From: Demequina sp. NBRC 110054
Lineage (GTDB): Bacteria > Actinomycetota > Actinomycetes > Actinomycetales > Demequinaceae
Reading direction: 5' to 3'
Assembly (NCBI RefSeq): GCF_002090115.1
Contig: NZ_BBRK01000004.1
Coordinates: 496,001 to 560,000 of the forward strand
Length of the DNA: 64,000 nucleotides
This document shows, piece by piece, positions 16,522-24,770 of this stretch; positions within the stretch are counted from its first letter, which is position 1; each line of letters starts with the position of its first letter. The notes under the pieces are model-generated. The model did not search any database. It had not been told where the DNA came from and saw only the letters and a list, made by a program, of their open reading frames with translations. The position numbers and the translations under genes are program-made.

Positions 16522-18945
16522 CTAGACGACCGCCTCGACTTGCACGACTGAGCCGGGCGCGGCGTAGGGCACGACGTTGCCGTCGATCGCCTCGCCGTCG
16601 ACCGTGAGCATCGCGCCCTTGGTGCCGGAGTTCGTGACGTGGATGATGTACTTCGCGCCGCGCACGGTGCGCTGCACGGTGTACTCGGGGATCTCGGCGC
16701 CGATGCACGGGTCCACGACCAGGCCGTCGTAGTCCGGCCGCACTCCGAGCAGGTGCTGCGAGACGGCGACGAAGTTCCACGACGCGGTGCCGGTGAGCCA
16801 CGAGTTCTTCGCCTCGCCGTGGCGCACCGCGTCCTTGCCCGCGATCATCTGCGCGTAGACGTACGGCTCGGTCTTGTGCAGCTCGGAGATCTCCTCGCGG
16901 TACGCGGGAGCGATCTGCTTCCAGTACTCCCACGCGTTCTCGGCGCGGCCGAGCACCGTCTCGGCGATGACGACCCACGGGTTGTTGTGGCAGAAGATGC
17001 CCGCGTTCTCCTTGTAGCCCGGCGGGTAGCTCGTCACCTCGCCCAGCTCGACGTGATACTCGCGGTACGCCGGGTTGAGCAGGACGATGCCGTGCGGGGT
17101 GTTGAGCCGCTCACGCACCGAGTCGAGGGCCATGGCCGCGCGGCCGTCCTCGACGCCGATGCCTCCCATGACACAGAAGCCCTGGGGCTCGATCCAGATC
17201 TGGCCGTCCTCGTTCTCGGACGAGCCGACGGGGTTGCCGAAGTAGTCGTAGGCCCGTCGGAACCACGCGCCGTCCCAGCCGTGGTCGAGCACGGCCTGCT
17301 CCATCTCCTTGATGGCCTTCTTCGCACGCTTGGCCTCGTCCTTGTTGCCGGCGATCTTCGCGAGCGCCGCGTACTCGGGGCCGATCGCGCAGAACATGCC
17401 CGCGATGAACACCGACTCTGCGACGCCGCCAGTGCGGTTGCCCGTGGTCTGGAAGGACTCGCCCGGCTCGGTCGAGAAGCAGTTGAGGTTGAGGCAGTCG
17501 TTCCAGTCCGCGCGGCCGATGAGCGGCAGCCCGTGCGGGCCTCTGTTCTCGAGCGTGAAGTTGAACGAACGGCGCAGGTGCTCGATGAGCGGCTGCGCCT
17601 TCGACGCGTCGTTGTCGAACGGCACGTTCTCCATGAGGATGCCGGTGTCTCCGGTCTCCTTGATGTAGGCCGCGACGCCGAGGATCAGCCACAGCGCGTC
17701 GTCGTTGAAGCCCGAGCCGAGCGTGTGGTTTCCCTGCTTCGTGAGCGGCTGGTACTGGTGGTACGCGCTGCCGTCCTCGAACTGGGTCGCCGCGATGTCG
17801 AGGATGCGCTCCTTGGCTCGCTGGGGCACCAGGTGGACGAAGCCGAGCAGGTCCTGCGACGAGTCGCGGAAACCCATCCCGCGGCCCATGCCGGTCTCGA
17901 AGAACGACGCCGAGCGCGACATGTTGTAGGTGACCATGCACTGGTACTGGTTCCAGATGTTCACGGAGCGGTCGAGTCGCTCGTCTCCCGAGGAGACGGT
18001 GTACGAGCCGAGCAGGTCCTTCCAGTACTGGTTGAGGCGCGCGAACTCGGCGACCGTCTGGCCGTCTGTCGCGAAGCGCAGCATCAGCTTCTTGGCGCCG
18101 TCCTTCTTGATGATGCCGGGCGACGCCCACTTGTCGTCGCGCGGGTTCTCGAGGTAGCCGAGCACGAACGTGTACGACTTGGTCTCGCCCGGGGCGAGCT
18201 CGGCCTTCACGTGGTGCGAGCCGATCGGGTACCAGCCCGATGCGATCGAGTTCGTCGCCTCACCGCGGTGCGGCACGACGGCCTCGGAGAAGGCGTTGCC
18301 GAGGCCCAGGAAGGACTCGCGGTCCGTGTCGAAGCCCTCGACCTCGGTGTTGACGAAGTAGACCGCATAGTGGTCGCGCCGCTCGCGGTACTCGGTCTTG
18401 TGATAGATCGCGCTGCCCTCGACCTCGACCTCGCCGATGCTCAGGTTGCGCTGGTAGTTCGTCTGGTCGTCCTCCGCGTTCCACAGCGCGAACTCGACCA
18501 TCGAGAACAGGTCGATCGACTTGTGGGCGTCGCTCTCGTTCGTGAGCGTGACGCGGTGGATCTCGGCGTTGACGTCCACGGGCACGAACATGAGGACGGA
18601 GGCCTTGAGCCCGCCGCGGGTGCCGGTGATGCGGGTGTAGCCCATGCCGTGGCGCGCCTCGTAGAAGTCGAGGTCGCGCTTGTAGGGGCGGTAGCCCGGG
18701 CTCCACACGTCGCCGCCGTCGTTGATCGAGAAGTAGCGGCCGCCGTCGTCGACGGGAACGTTGTTATAGCGGTAGCGCGTCAGCCGACGCAGCTTGGCAT
18801 CGCGGTAGAAGCAGTACCCGCCACCGGTGTTCGAGACGAGGCCGAAGAACTCCTGCGAGCCGAGGTAGTTGATCCACGGGTACGGGGTGTGCGGCGTCTC
18901 GATGACGTATTCGCGGGCTTCATCGTCGAAGTGTCCGTATCGCAT
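16522..18945 (-). CDS. Cellobiose phosphorylase (GH94)
   Basis: 807 residues; characterised Cellulomonas enzymes are about 820. The start [20 protein letters not shown] and the early [16 protein letters not shown] are typical of GH94. The catalytic region reads [13 protein letters not shown] (general acid Asp, about residue 488), with the phosphate/sugar loop [20 protein letters not shown] near 360. It splits cellobiose with phosphate into glucose 1-phosphate and glucose. There is no signal peptide, so it works on imported cellobiose in the cytoplasm. Specificity against chitobiose or laminaribiose is not excluded. GGAAGG precedes the ATG. Confidence 0.93.
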   Translation of the reverse strand: MRYGHFDDEAREYVIETPHTPYPWINYLGSQEFFGLVSNTGGGYCFYRDAKLRRLTRYRYNNVPVDDGGRYFSINDGGDVWSPGYRPYKRDLDFYEARHGMGYTRITGTRGGLKASVLMFVPVDVNAEIHRVTLTNESDAHKSIDLFSMVEFALWNAEDDQTNYQRNLSIGEVEVEGSAIYHKTEYRERRDHYAVYFVNTEVEGFDTDRESFLGLGNAFSEAVVPHRGEATNSIASGWYPIGSHHVKAELAPGETKSYTFVLGYLENPRDDKWASPGIIKKDGAKKLMLRFATDGQTVAEFARLNQYWKDLLGSYTVSSGDERLDRSVNIWNQYQCMVTYNMSRSASFFETGMGRGMGFRDSSQDLLGFVHLVPQRAKERILDIAATQFEDGSAYHQYQPLTKQGNHTLGSGFNDDALWLILGVAAYIKETGDTGILMENVPFDNDASKAQPLIEHLRRSFNFTLENRGPHGLPLIGRADWNDCLNLNCFSTEPGESFQTTGNRTGGVAESVFIAGMFCAIGPEYAALAKIAGNKDEAKRAKKAIKEMEQAVLDHGWDGAWFRRAYDYFGNPVGSSENEDGQIWIEPQGFCVMGGIGVEDGRAAMALDSVRERLNTPHGIVLLNPAYREYHVELGEVTSYPPGYKENAGIFCHNNPWVVIAETVLGRAENAWEYWKQIAPAYREEISELHKTEPYVYAQMIAGKDAVRHGEAKNSWLTGTASWNFVAVSQHLLGVRPDYDGLVVDPCIGAEIPEYTVQRTVRGAKYIIHVTNSGTKGAMLTVDGEAIDGNVVPYAAPGSVVQVEAVV

Positions 18946-18982
18946 GGGGTCAAGCCTTCCAAAGTCTTCGCTGACGCGCCGG

Positions 18983-18994
18983 GAGAGCGCTCTC
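18983..18994. promoter_or_regulatory. CebR/CelR-like (LacI family) operator
   Basis: A perfect 12-bp palindrome, GAGAGCGCTCTC, shares the GAGCGCTC core of the known cellulolytic actinobacterial operator TGGGAGCGCTCCCA. It lies immediately after the -10 element of the cellobiose phosphorylase promoter, where a bound repressor would block initiation. Confidence 0.7.
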
Positions 18995-18996
18995 AC

Positions 18997-19002
18997 AGAG
19001 TA
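18997..19002 (-). promoter_or_regulatory. -10 element TACTCT of the cellobiose phosphorylase promoter
   Basis: TACTCT on the minus strand directly precedes the GAGAGCGCTCTC palindrome, giving a leader of about 45 bases that contains the GGAAGG ribosome-binding site. Confidence 0.5.
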
Positions 19003-19042
19003 GCCCCCGCGCCGGGGTGCTTCGGTGCCGAAAGCGCCAGGG

Positions 19043-19080
19043 ACCGGTCACAATTTCCTGGAAGAGCCCAGGAAACCGGT
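19043..19080. repeat. Intergenic inverted repeat between cellobiose phosphorylase and dcd
   Basis: TTTCCTGG (19054-19061) pairs with CCAGGAAA (19068-19075) around a six-base loop, and ACCGG/CCGGT extends the arms across a bulge. It could be a hairpin or a protein site; no family is recognised. Confidence 0.5.
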
Positions 19081-19157
19081 ACGCCCGCACCCCAGCCGAC
19101 CTCCGCATCGTCCCTGTTCCATCCGAAGTACCCGGGCGCACCGTCCCCGCGGGCGAG

Positions 19158-19163
19158 TAGGTT
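19158..19163 (+). promoter_or_regulatory. -10 element TAGGTT, leaderless start of dcd
   Basis: TAGGTT is followed by six bases and the ATG at 19170, with no ribosome-binding site. Confidence 0.6.
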
Positions 19164-19169
19164 GGCCCC

Positions 19170-19745
19170 ATGCTGCTCTCCGACCGCGACATCCGCGCCG
19201 AGATCGAGTCGGGCCGGGTCGCCCTGGACCCCTACGACGAGACGATGATCCAGCCCGCGTCGATCGACGTGCGGCTCGACAAGCTGTTCCGCGTCTTCGA
19301 CAACCACAAGTACGCCGCGATCGACCCCGCGATCGACCAGCCCGAGCTCACGCGCCTGGTCGAGGTCGAGTCCGGAAAGCCGTTCGTGCTCCACCCCGGG
19401 GAGTTCGTGCTCGGCGCGACGTTCGAGTCCGTGACCCTCCCGGACGACGTCGCGGCGCGCCTCGAGGGCAAGTCCTCGCTCGGACGGCTCGGCCTGCTCA
19501 CGCACTCGACGGCGGGCTTCATCGACCCGGGCTTCGAGGGCAACGTCACGCTCGAGCTGTCGAACACCGCGACGCTGCCGATCAACCTGTGGCCCGGCAT
19601 GAAGATCGGCCAGCTGTGCTTCTTCCGCATGTCCTCCGCCGCCGAGCACCCCTACGGCTCGGACAAGTACGGCTCGCGGTACCGCGGACAGCGCGGCCCG
19701 ACCGCGTCGCGCAGCTTCCAGAGCTTCCACCGCACGGAGATCTAG
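19170..19745 (+). CDS. dcd: dCTP deaminase
   Basis: 191 residues, the standard length. [52 protein letters not shown] and [17 protein letters not shown] are the family signatures, with the catalytic Glu in the last one. The C-terminal [20 protein letters not shown] closes the trimer active site. Actinobacterial enzymes of this type are often bifunctional, converting dCTP directly to dUMP; this cannot be told from the sequence alone. Confidence 0.96.
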   Translation: MLLSDRDIRAEIESGRVALDPYDETMIQPASIDVRLDKLFRVFDNHKYAAIDPAIDQPELTRLVEVESGKPFVLHPGEFVLGATFESVTLPDDVAARLEGKSSLGRLGLLTHSTAGFIDPGFEGNVTLELSNTATLPINLWPGMKIGQLCFFRMSSAAEHPYGSDKYGSRYRGQRGPTASRSFQSFHRTEI

Positions 19746-19839
19746 GCACCCCGTCACAGGTACTTCCTTCGCACTTCGGGAACCGGTACGTTCGTGCCCA
19801 CGATGAGGCGGTGGGGATCGCCTCGCTGAGGGGATTCCG

Positions 19840-20772
19840 ATGACTTCCACGCCCGATCCGTTCGCCGCGCCGCACGAGTCGCAGAGCGGCGCCCGGCCAG
19901 GAGAGACCGGAGCGCAGGCGGTGGCAAGCCAAGCCGTACCGCCCGCAGCCTGGTACGCGGACCCCACGCAGCCGAACACCGTCCGCTACTGGGACGGCGC
20001 CGCGTGGACCGAGCACACCGCGCCCGCACCGACGAGTGCCGCGCAGATTCAGCCGACGTTCGCCACCTTCGACACGGGCGTGGACGCGGAAGCCGCGGCC
20101 GCGCGCTCGCGCAGGCGTCGTCGATTTGCGACTGTCGGCGGCGTCGTCGGCAGCCTTGTCGTGGTGCTGGGGGTGCGACTGATCGGCAGCGGGGGCTTCG
20201 ACGCCGTGACGGAGTTCTTCAACTCGCTGAACGGCCCTGAGCGCACGCTCACGGCGACGACTGACGGCTGGGACCGCATCGACGTGTTCGGCGGAAACGG
20301 CACCGTGGCAGTCGACCCCGAATGGGAGGACGTCTACGACGAGGTCGGCGGCCCCGCGATGAGCACGCAGATGTCAGCGGATGCCGGCTTCACGGTCCTC
20401 GTCGAGGGCGCCTGGATCACCGGCACCGACGCCGACGGCTACTCGAAAGTCCTTTATCTGTACGCCGTGCCAGAACTCGCCGGTGCAACCTCCCCCAAGC
20501 TCCAGGTCGACGGCTTCATCGGAGACGCCCAGGTCGGCGAGGAGAACACCACGACCGACAACGGGGAGGCCGTCGTGACCGGCGATGGCCTCCACGGCTA
20601 CGTGGCGGAGTTCAGCTACGACCTCTACGGCTGGAGCTACACGGACTCGGTCGGCTGCATCGTCGAGGGGCGGCGGGAGCTGCTCGTCTATGTCGCGAGC
20701 GGCTCGGACCAGCTTGACTCCGGGATAGACGACGTCGAGGCCGTGATGAACTCACTCACGCTGGACGATTAG
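19840..20772 (+). CDS. DUF2510 membrane-anchored protein
   Basis: 310 residues. The N-terminal DUF2510 motif is AAWYADPTQPNTVRYWDGAA with WTEHT after it (about 33-57). A basic stretch (RSRRRRR) precedes one membrane helix (VVGSLVVVLGVRLIGSGG, about 100-118). The outer domain of about 180 residues is not recognised. It lacks cysteine pairs apart from one Cys in VGCIVEGRRELLVYV. GAGGGG precedes the ATG, and a GAGGCG/CGCCTC hairpin lies just upstream. Confidence 0.6.
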   Translation: MTSTPDPFAAPHESQSGARPGETGAQAVASQAVPPAAWYADPTQPNTVRYWDGAAWTEHTAPAPTSAAQIQPTFATFDTGVDAEAAAARSRRRRRFATVGGVVGSLVVVLGVRLIGSGGFDAVTEFFNSLNGPERTLTATTDGWDRIDVFGGNGTVAVDPEWEDVYDEVGGPAMSTQMSADAGFTVLVEGAWITGTDADGYSKVLYLYAVPELAGATSPKLQVDGFIGDAQVGEENTTTDNGEAVVTGDGLHGYVAEFSYDLYGWSYTDSVGCIVEGRRELLVYVASGSDQLDSGIDDVEAVMNSLTLDD

Positions 20773-20807
20773 CGCGCGCAGGGTCCATACGTCTGCTCGC
20801 GTGCAGG

Positions 20808-21110
20808 CTACAGCGACCCGCTGTAGCGGCGCTGCTTCGCGCAGAGCTCGCGGACCACCTCGTCCGCCTTCGACGGGATCTCCTGGTGGAGCACCGCGGA
20901 GACGGGCTCGCGGTAGCCCGTGAACCAGCCCAGGTCGCGCATCAGCCGCGCGAGCTCGGTGAGGTTCTCGGCGACGTAGCCGTTCTTGTGGTCCAGGATG
21001 ATGCCGTTGGGGCCCCAGTGGAAGCCGTGATACGAGGCGACCTCCTGCGCGAGGCGCGGGTCGGGTGCCTTGTCGAGCTTCAGCGGCATGGGGATCTTCT
21101 GCAGCGACAT
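20808..21110 (-). CDS. Small protein of unknown function
   Basis: 100 residues from the ATG preceded by GGAAGGA; a longer open frame continues upstream without a ribosome-binding site. The product starts MSLQKIPMPLKLDKAPDPRL and contains YHGFHWGPNGIILDHKNGY. It has no signal peptide or membrane helix, and no recognised domain. Codon use looks like its neighbours. Confidence 0.6.
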   Translation of the reverse strand: MSLQKIPMPLKLDKAPDPRLAQEVASYHGFHWGPNGIILDHKNGYVAENLTELARLMRDLGWFTGYREPVSAVLHQEIPSKADEVVRELCAKQRRYSGSL

Positions 21111-21270
21111 GGTCGTCCTTCCGTCCGGGGGCGGCGCGCGGGCAGGCCTGGCCCGGCGGATTGCCCTCACGATCGTCCGTTGAGGCGCAATTGTGAGGAT
21201 TTCCGACCACGTTTCGGGCACCGACCCGTGACCCGTGCGGGATCAATCGGTTCGGCATGACTCAAGTTCC

Positions 21271-21299
21271 TTGACCTCGACTGCCGGAAGCGCTTCAAT
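21271..21299 (+). promoter_or_regulatory. Candidate housekeeping promoter of the LRR protein gene
   Basis: TTGACC (21271-21276), a 17-base spacer and TTCAAT (21294-21299), about 70 bases before the GTG start. Confidence 0.45.
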
Positions 21300-21369
21300 T
21301 CGAGCAGAACCAGCACGATGCCCTCGCAGCCAGGCGGTTCCGACACCGCAGGGACGTAGGGGGAATCAC

Positions 21370-23445
21370 GTGCTGAGGCACTCGTACAAGTCGACCGCTG
21401 CCGCAACGATCGCGGCGCTCACCATCGCGCTCGCGGCGCCCACGGCGGCCACCGCCGAGGACACCGACGCACTCTCCGACCCCGCCCTCGCCGCATGCGC
21501 GCGCGAGATGCTCGGGCTTGAGAGCACCGACCCCTTGACGGCCACCGACGTCGCCTCGCTCGACGTGCTCCTGTGCTACGACGACGTCTCCTCGCTCGAC
21601 GGCCTCGACGCGGCGACGTCGTTGACGGTGCTCGACATCTGGCCCGCGGACGCGATCACCGACCTCACACCGCTCACGGACCTGACGTCGCTCCAGTACC
21701 TGGGCCTCGAGGAGCTCGGCGATGTCGACCTCACCCCGATCACGTCCCTCACGGGGCTCGAGGCGCTGGACCTCGACGGCGCGGCCGTCACTTCGCTTCC
21801 CGACCTCAGCGGCCTCGAGGCCCTCTCCGAGATCAACATCAGCGGCACGGGCATCACCGACCTCTCGCCGCTGGCCGTCGTCGACACCATGACCCTCCTC
21901 TGGGCGGAGTCGACAGGGATCACCGACCTCGCACCGGTCGCCGAGCTGACAGACCTCACCGACCTCTGGATCGCGTACTCGGACGTTGCCGACCTCTCGC
22001 CGCTCGCCGCGCACCCCTCCCTGGAGTACCTGGACCTGTACCGCAACGCCATCTCCGACATCTCGCCGCTCGCCACCCTGCCCGAGCTGGTGGACTATGA
22101 CGCGGCAGGACAGCAGATCGACGGCGGGGAGATCGCCCGTTGCGAGCTGTTCCCCACTCCCTCCGCCGTTGCCTTCAACGGCGCCACGGTCACCCCGACC
22201 TCACTGACCGCATACCGCTTCGGCGACCAGACCCTCTTCTCGAACACGGGCAAGACGGCGCTGTCCTTCGCCTACAACTCTCGTTTCACGGGGACCGTGA
22301 CCTACACCTCGGAAGCCGTGTCGACGGGTTGTGCATGGCCGTCGTCCTTCTCGGCGTCCGTGTCGGTGACCGGCGCCGCGGTCCAGGACTCGACCCTCAC
22401 CGCCTCCTATGCGATCAGCGGAGCGCCGACGAACGGCGACCTCAGCGCACACGTGTACTGGTACGACAGCCCGACGTCGAGCGATCCCTTGACATCCGGC
22501 GCCACCTTCACCACGGACCTCACCAACGTCGGCGAGAGCTTCACCGCGAAACTCGCGATCTCGCTGCCGGGCATGCGCACGTACGTCGCCACGAGCAAGG
22601 CCTTCGGCCCGATCCTCGGCACGTTCCCGAGCAGCGCCAAGGTCAAGATCGACAACACCGCCGTGGTCGGCACCCAGCCGACGGCGACCCTCTCGGGCGC
22701 CGGCATCGGAAAGTCGTACGACGAGCGCAGCATCTGGTCGCTCGACGGCAAGGTCGTCTACACCTCGGCATGGAACGGGAACGTGAAGTACACGCTTCCC
22801 GCCTCCGCGAAGGGCAAGAAGCTCTCGGTCAAGGTGCAGGTGCGCGCCGACGGCTACAAGACACGGACCTACCAGGGCCCGACCACGACCGTGCTCGGCG
22901 CTCTCGGAGAGCTCACGCAGGTGTACCCGCTCGAGGGCGCATTCAAGGTGGGCAAGACCGTCACGGCGAAGCACCCCACCTACAAGAGCCCGGCACCCAC
23001 GTCGTACTCGTACCAGTGGATGCGCTGCGGCAAGAAGATCGCCGGCGCGACGAAGCGGACCTACACGATCACCAAGGCCGATGCGGGCTGCAAGGTGTTC
23101 GTCAAGATCACCGCCAAGCGCTCGGGATACGCGTCGACGACCTACACGAGCGAGGGCTACAAGGTTCCCCCGCTCTTCACGAGCGCGCCGACCCCGACGA
23201 TCGTCGGAACCCCGGTCGTCGGAAACCTGCTCAAGGCGCGCGTCGGCACCTGGTCGCCGACGTCGACGACCCTGACGTACCGCTGGTTCCGCGACGGCCA
23301 GGCGATCGCACGCGCCACCCACAAGGGGTACACGCTCACGAAGGCCGACGCCGGGCATGTGATCACCGTCAAGGTGACGGCGAAGCGGTCCGGATACACG
23401 ACCATGACGAAGAAGTCGGCCGGCGTCACCGCGAAGCGCTCCTAG
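21370..23445 (+). CDS. Secreted leucine-rich-repeat protein with Ig-like repeats
   Basis: 691 residues from GTG, with AGGGGGA upstream. A signal peptide (about 1-29, ending TAATA) is followed by internalin-type leucine-rich repeats of about 22 residues (for example ITDLTPLTDLTSLQYLGL and VADLSPLAAHPSLEYLDLYR, about 75-250). Several beta-sandwich repeats fill the second half. The last two share the KADAGxxVxVKxTAKRSGY ending seen in actinobacterial Ig-like repeats; one of them has a Cys pair, the other has none. There is no LPxTG or membrane anchor, so it is probably released or held non-covalently. An adhesion or binding role is inference. Confidence 0.85.
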   Translation: MLRHSYKSTAAATIAALTIALAAPTAATAEDTDALSDPALAACAREMLGLESTDPLTATDVASLDVLLCYDDVSSLDGLDAATSLTVLDIWPADAITDLTPLTDLTSLQYLGLEELGDVDLTPITSLTGLEALDLDGAAVTSLPDLSGLEALSEINISGTGITDLSPLAVVDTMTLLWAESTGITDLAPVAELTDLTDLWIAYSDVADLSPLAAHPSLEYLDLYRNAISDISPLATLPELVDYDAAGQQIDGGEIARCELFPTPSAVAFNGATVTPTSLTAYRFGDQTLFSNTGKTALSFAYNSRFTGTVTYTSEAVSTGCAWPSSFSASVSVTGAAVQDSTLTASYAISGAPTNGDLSAHVYWYDSPTSSDPLTSGATFTTDLTNVGESFTAKLAISLPGMRTYVATSKAFGPILGTFPSSAKVKIDNTAVVGTQPTATLSGAGIGKSYDERSIWSLDGKVVYTSAWNGNVKYTLPASAKGKKLSVKVQVRADGYKTRTYQGPTTTVLGALGELTQVYPLEGAFKVGKTVTAKHPTYKSPAPTSYSYQWMRCGKKIAGATKRTYTITKADAGCKVFVKITAKRSGYASTTYTSEGYKVPPLFTSAPTPTIVGTPVVGNLLKARVGTWSPTSTTLTYRWFRDGQAIARATHKGYTLTKADAGHVITVKVTAKRSGYTTMTKKSAGVTAKRS

Positions 23446-23492
23446 GCCCCGCGCCGGGATCAGCCCCGGTCGGAACCCCCTGGATCCCGCGC

Positions 23493-23498
23493 TAGGGT
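23493..23498 (+). promoter_or_regulatory. thiB: -10 element TAGGGT of the thiBPQ operon
   Basis: TAGGGT lies about ten bases upstream of the first pairing element of the TPP riboswitch. Confidence 0.5.
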
Positions 23499-23508
23499 GG
23501 GTCTCACG

Positions 23509-23610
23509 ACAGGGGAGCGCCTCTCGGGAGACCGGGGTGAGGGCGCTGAGAGTGCGGACCAGCCGCAGACCCTCGAACCTGATCCGGCTAGCACCGGCGT
23601 AGGGAGTCGA
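23509..23610 (+). ncRNA. TPP riboswitch (THI element)
   Basis: The conserved elements appear in order: GGGGAGCGC at the 5-prime end, GCGCTGAGAGTG (pyrimidine-sensor arm), ACCCTCGAACCTGATCCGGC, and TAGCACCGGCGTAGGGAG closing the helix. It stands 34 bases before thiB and should lower thiBPQ expression when thiamine pyrophosphate is plentiful. Confidence 0.96.
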
Positions 23611-23617
23611 GTCTCGT

Positions 23618-23637
23618 CCCCTCCTATACCTGGGAGG
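23618..23637 (+). promoter_or_regulatory. Possible ribosome-binding-site sequestering stem after the riboswitch
   Basis: CCCTCC (about 23619-23624) can pair with GGGAGG (23632-23637), which is the Shine-Dalgarno sequence of thiB. There is no U-rich terminator, so the switch probably acts on translation. Confidence 0.55.
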
Positions 23638-23643
23638 AAACCC

Positions 23644-24738
23644 ATGCGCATCCCGCGCACCCTGGCCGCGTCGGCGGCCGCCATCTCGGTCCTGGCCCTC
23701 ACGGCCTGCAGTTCCGGCACGACCGACGACCCATCGTCGTCCGCCTCGGCCGAGGCGACCGCATCGTCCATGGACGATGTCGAAGGCACCACGGTCACCG
23801 TCGTCACCCACGACTCCTTCTACGTGGACGATGCGGCACTCGCCTCGTTCGAGGAGGAGACCGGGATGACGGTCGAGTTCGTCGCGCCGGGCGACGCGGG
23901 CACGCTCGTCAATCAGCTGGTGCTGACCAAGGACGCGCCGCTCGGCGACGTCGTCTACGGGATCGACAACACGTTCGCGACGCGGGCCGTCGACAACGAC
24001 GTCCTCGCGTCGTACACGTCGTCCGCCTCCGCCGCGGCGGACTCCGCCGCCTACGCGATCGAGGGCGCCGAGGACCGGCTCACCGCGATCGACTACTCGG
24101 ACGTGTGCCTCAACTACGACCTCGCGTACTTCGCCGACTCGGGGCTCGCCGTGCCGGAGACGCTCGAGGACCTGACGGACCCTGAGTACACGGGCCTCGT
24201 GTCGGTGATGAACCCCGCCACCTCCTCCCCCGGCCTCGCGTTCCTGCTCGCCACGATCGGCGAGCTCGGCGACGGCTGGCAGCAGTGGTGGGCCGACATG
24301 CGCGACAACGATCTGCGCGTCACCGCGTCGTGGGGCGACTCGTACTACACCGACTTCTCGGCGCCGAACTACGGAGGCGACTACCCCATCGTCCTGTCGT
24401 ACGCGTCGTCCCCGCCCTACGAGGTGATCGACGGCGAGCCCACGACCGCGTCGATGACCGACGGCTGCTTCCGCCAGGTCGAGTACGCAGGCGTCCTCGA
24501 GGGCGCGTCCAACCCGGCGGGCGCCGAGCTCGTCATCGACTGGATGCTCTCCGACGAGTTCCAGGAGGCGCTGCCCCTGAACATGTACGTCTACCCGGTG
24601 TCGTCGTCGGTGTCGGTGCCCGAGGACTGGGCCGAGTACGCGACGCTCTCCGACTCCCCCGCCACGGTCGAGCCGTCCGAGATCGATGCGAACCGCGACG
24701 CATGGATCGACGAGTGGACGTCGATCGTCCTGGACTGA
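23644..24738 (+). CDS. thiB: Thiamine ABC transporter substrate-binding lipoprotein
   Basis: 364 residues. The lipobox is LTACSS (about residue 21), then a Ser/Ala-rich linker. The type 2 periplasmic-binding fold (TVVTHDSFYVDDAALASFEE, YGIDNTFATRAV, ATSSPGLAFLLATIGE) matches the ThiB/TbpA family that binds thiamine and its phosphates. The TPP riboswitch upstream and the ThiP/ThiQ-type genes downstream fix the assignment. An 18-bp perfect palindrome formed by two GGACGATG half-sites lies in the linker codons. Confidence 0.93.
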   Translation: MRIPRTLAASAAAISVLALTACSSGTTDDPSSSASAEATASSMDDVEGTTVTVVTHDSFYVDDAALASFEEETGMTVEFVAPGDAGTLVNQLVLTKDAPLGDVVYGIDNTFATRAVDNDVLASYTSSASAAADSAAYAIEGAEDRLTAIDYSDVCLNYDLAYFADSGLAVPETLEDLTDPEYTGLVSVMNPATSSPGLAFLLATIGELGDGWQQWWADMRDNDLRVTASWGDSYYTDFSAPNYGGDYPIVLSYASSPPYEVIDGEPTTASMTDGCFRQVEYAGVLEGASNPAGAELVIDWMLSDEFQEALPLNMYVYPVSSSVSVPEDWAEYATLSDSPATVEPSEIDANRDAWIDEWTSIVLD

Positions 24739-24770
24739 CGCATCGTCTCTGACCACACCAGACTGAACCC

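Noticed and set aside
16639-19248. 869-codon open frame on the plus strand opposite cellobiose phosphorylase
   Set aside because: It is a shadow frame: composition is Val/Arg/Asp-rich with no domain, while the minus strand encodes a complete GH94 enzyme with catalytic motifs.
19073-19790. Repeated AACCGGTACG strings near 19075 and 19781 as an operator pair
   Set aside because: The shared word is ten bases, partly self-complementary, and the flanks differ; chance is plausible.
22201-24756. 851-codon minus-strand frame across the LRR protein and thiB
   Set aside because: It runs antisense through a clear secreted protein, the TPP riboswitch and thiB; no family resemblance.
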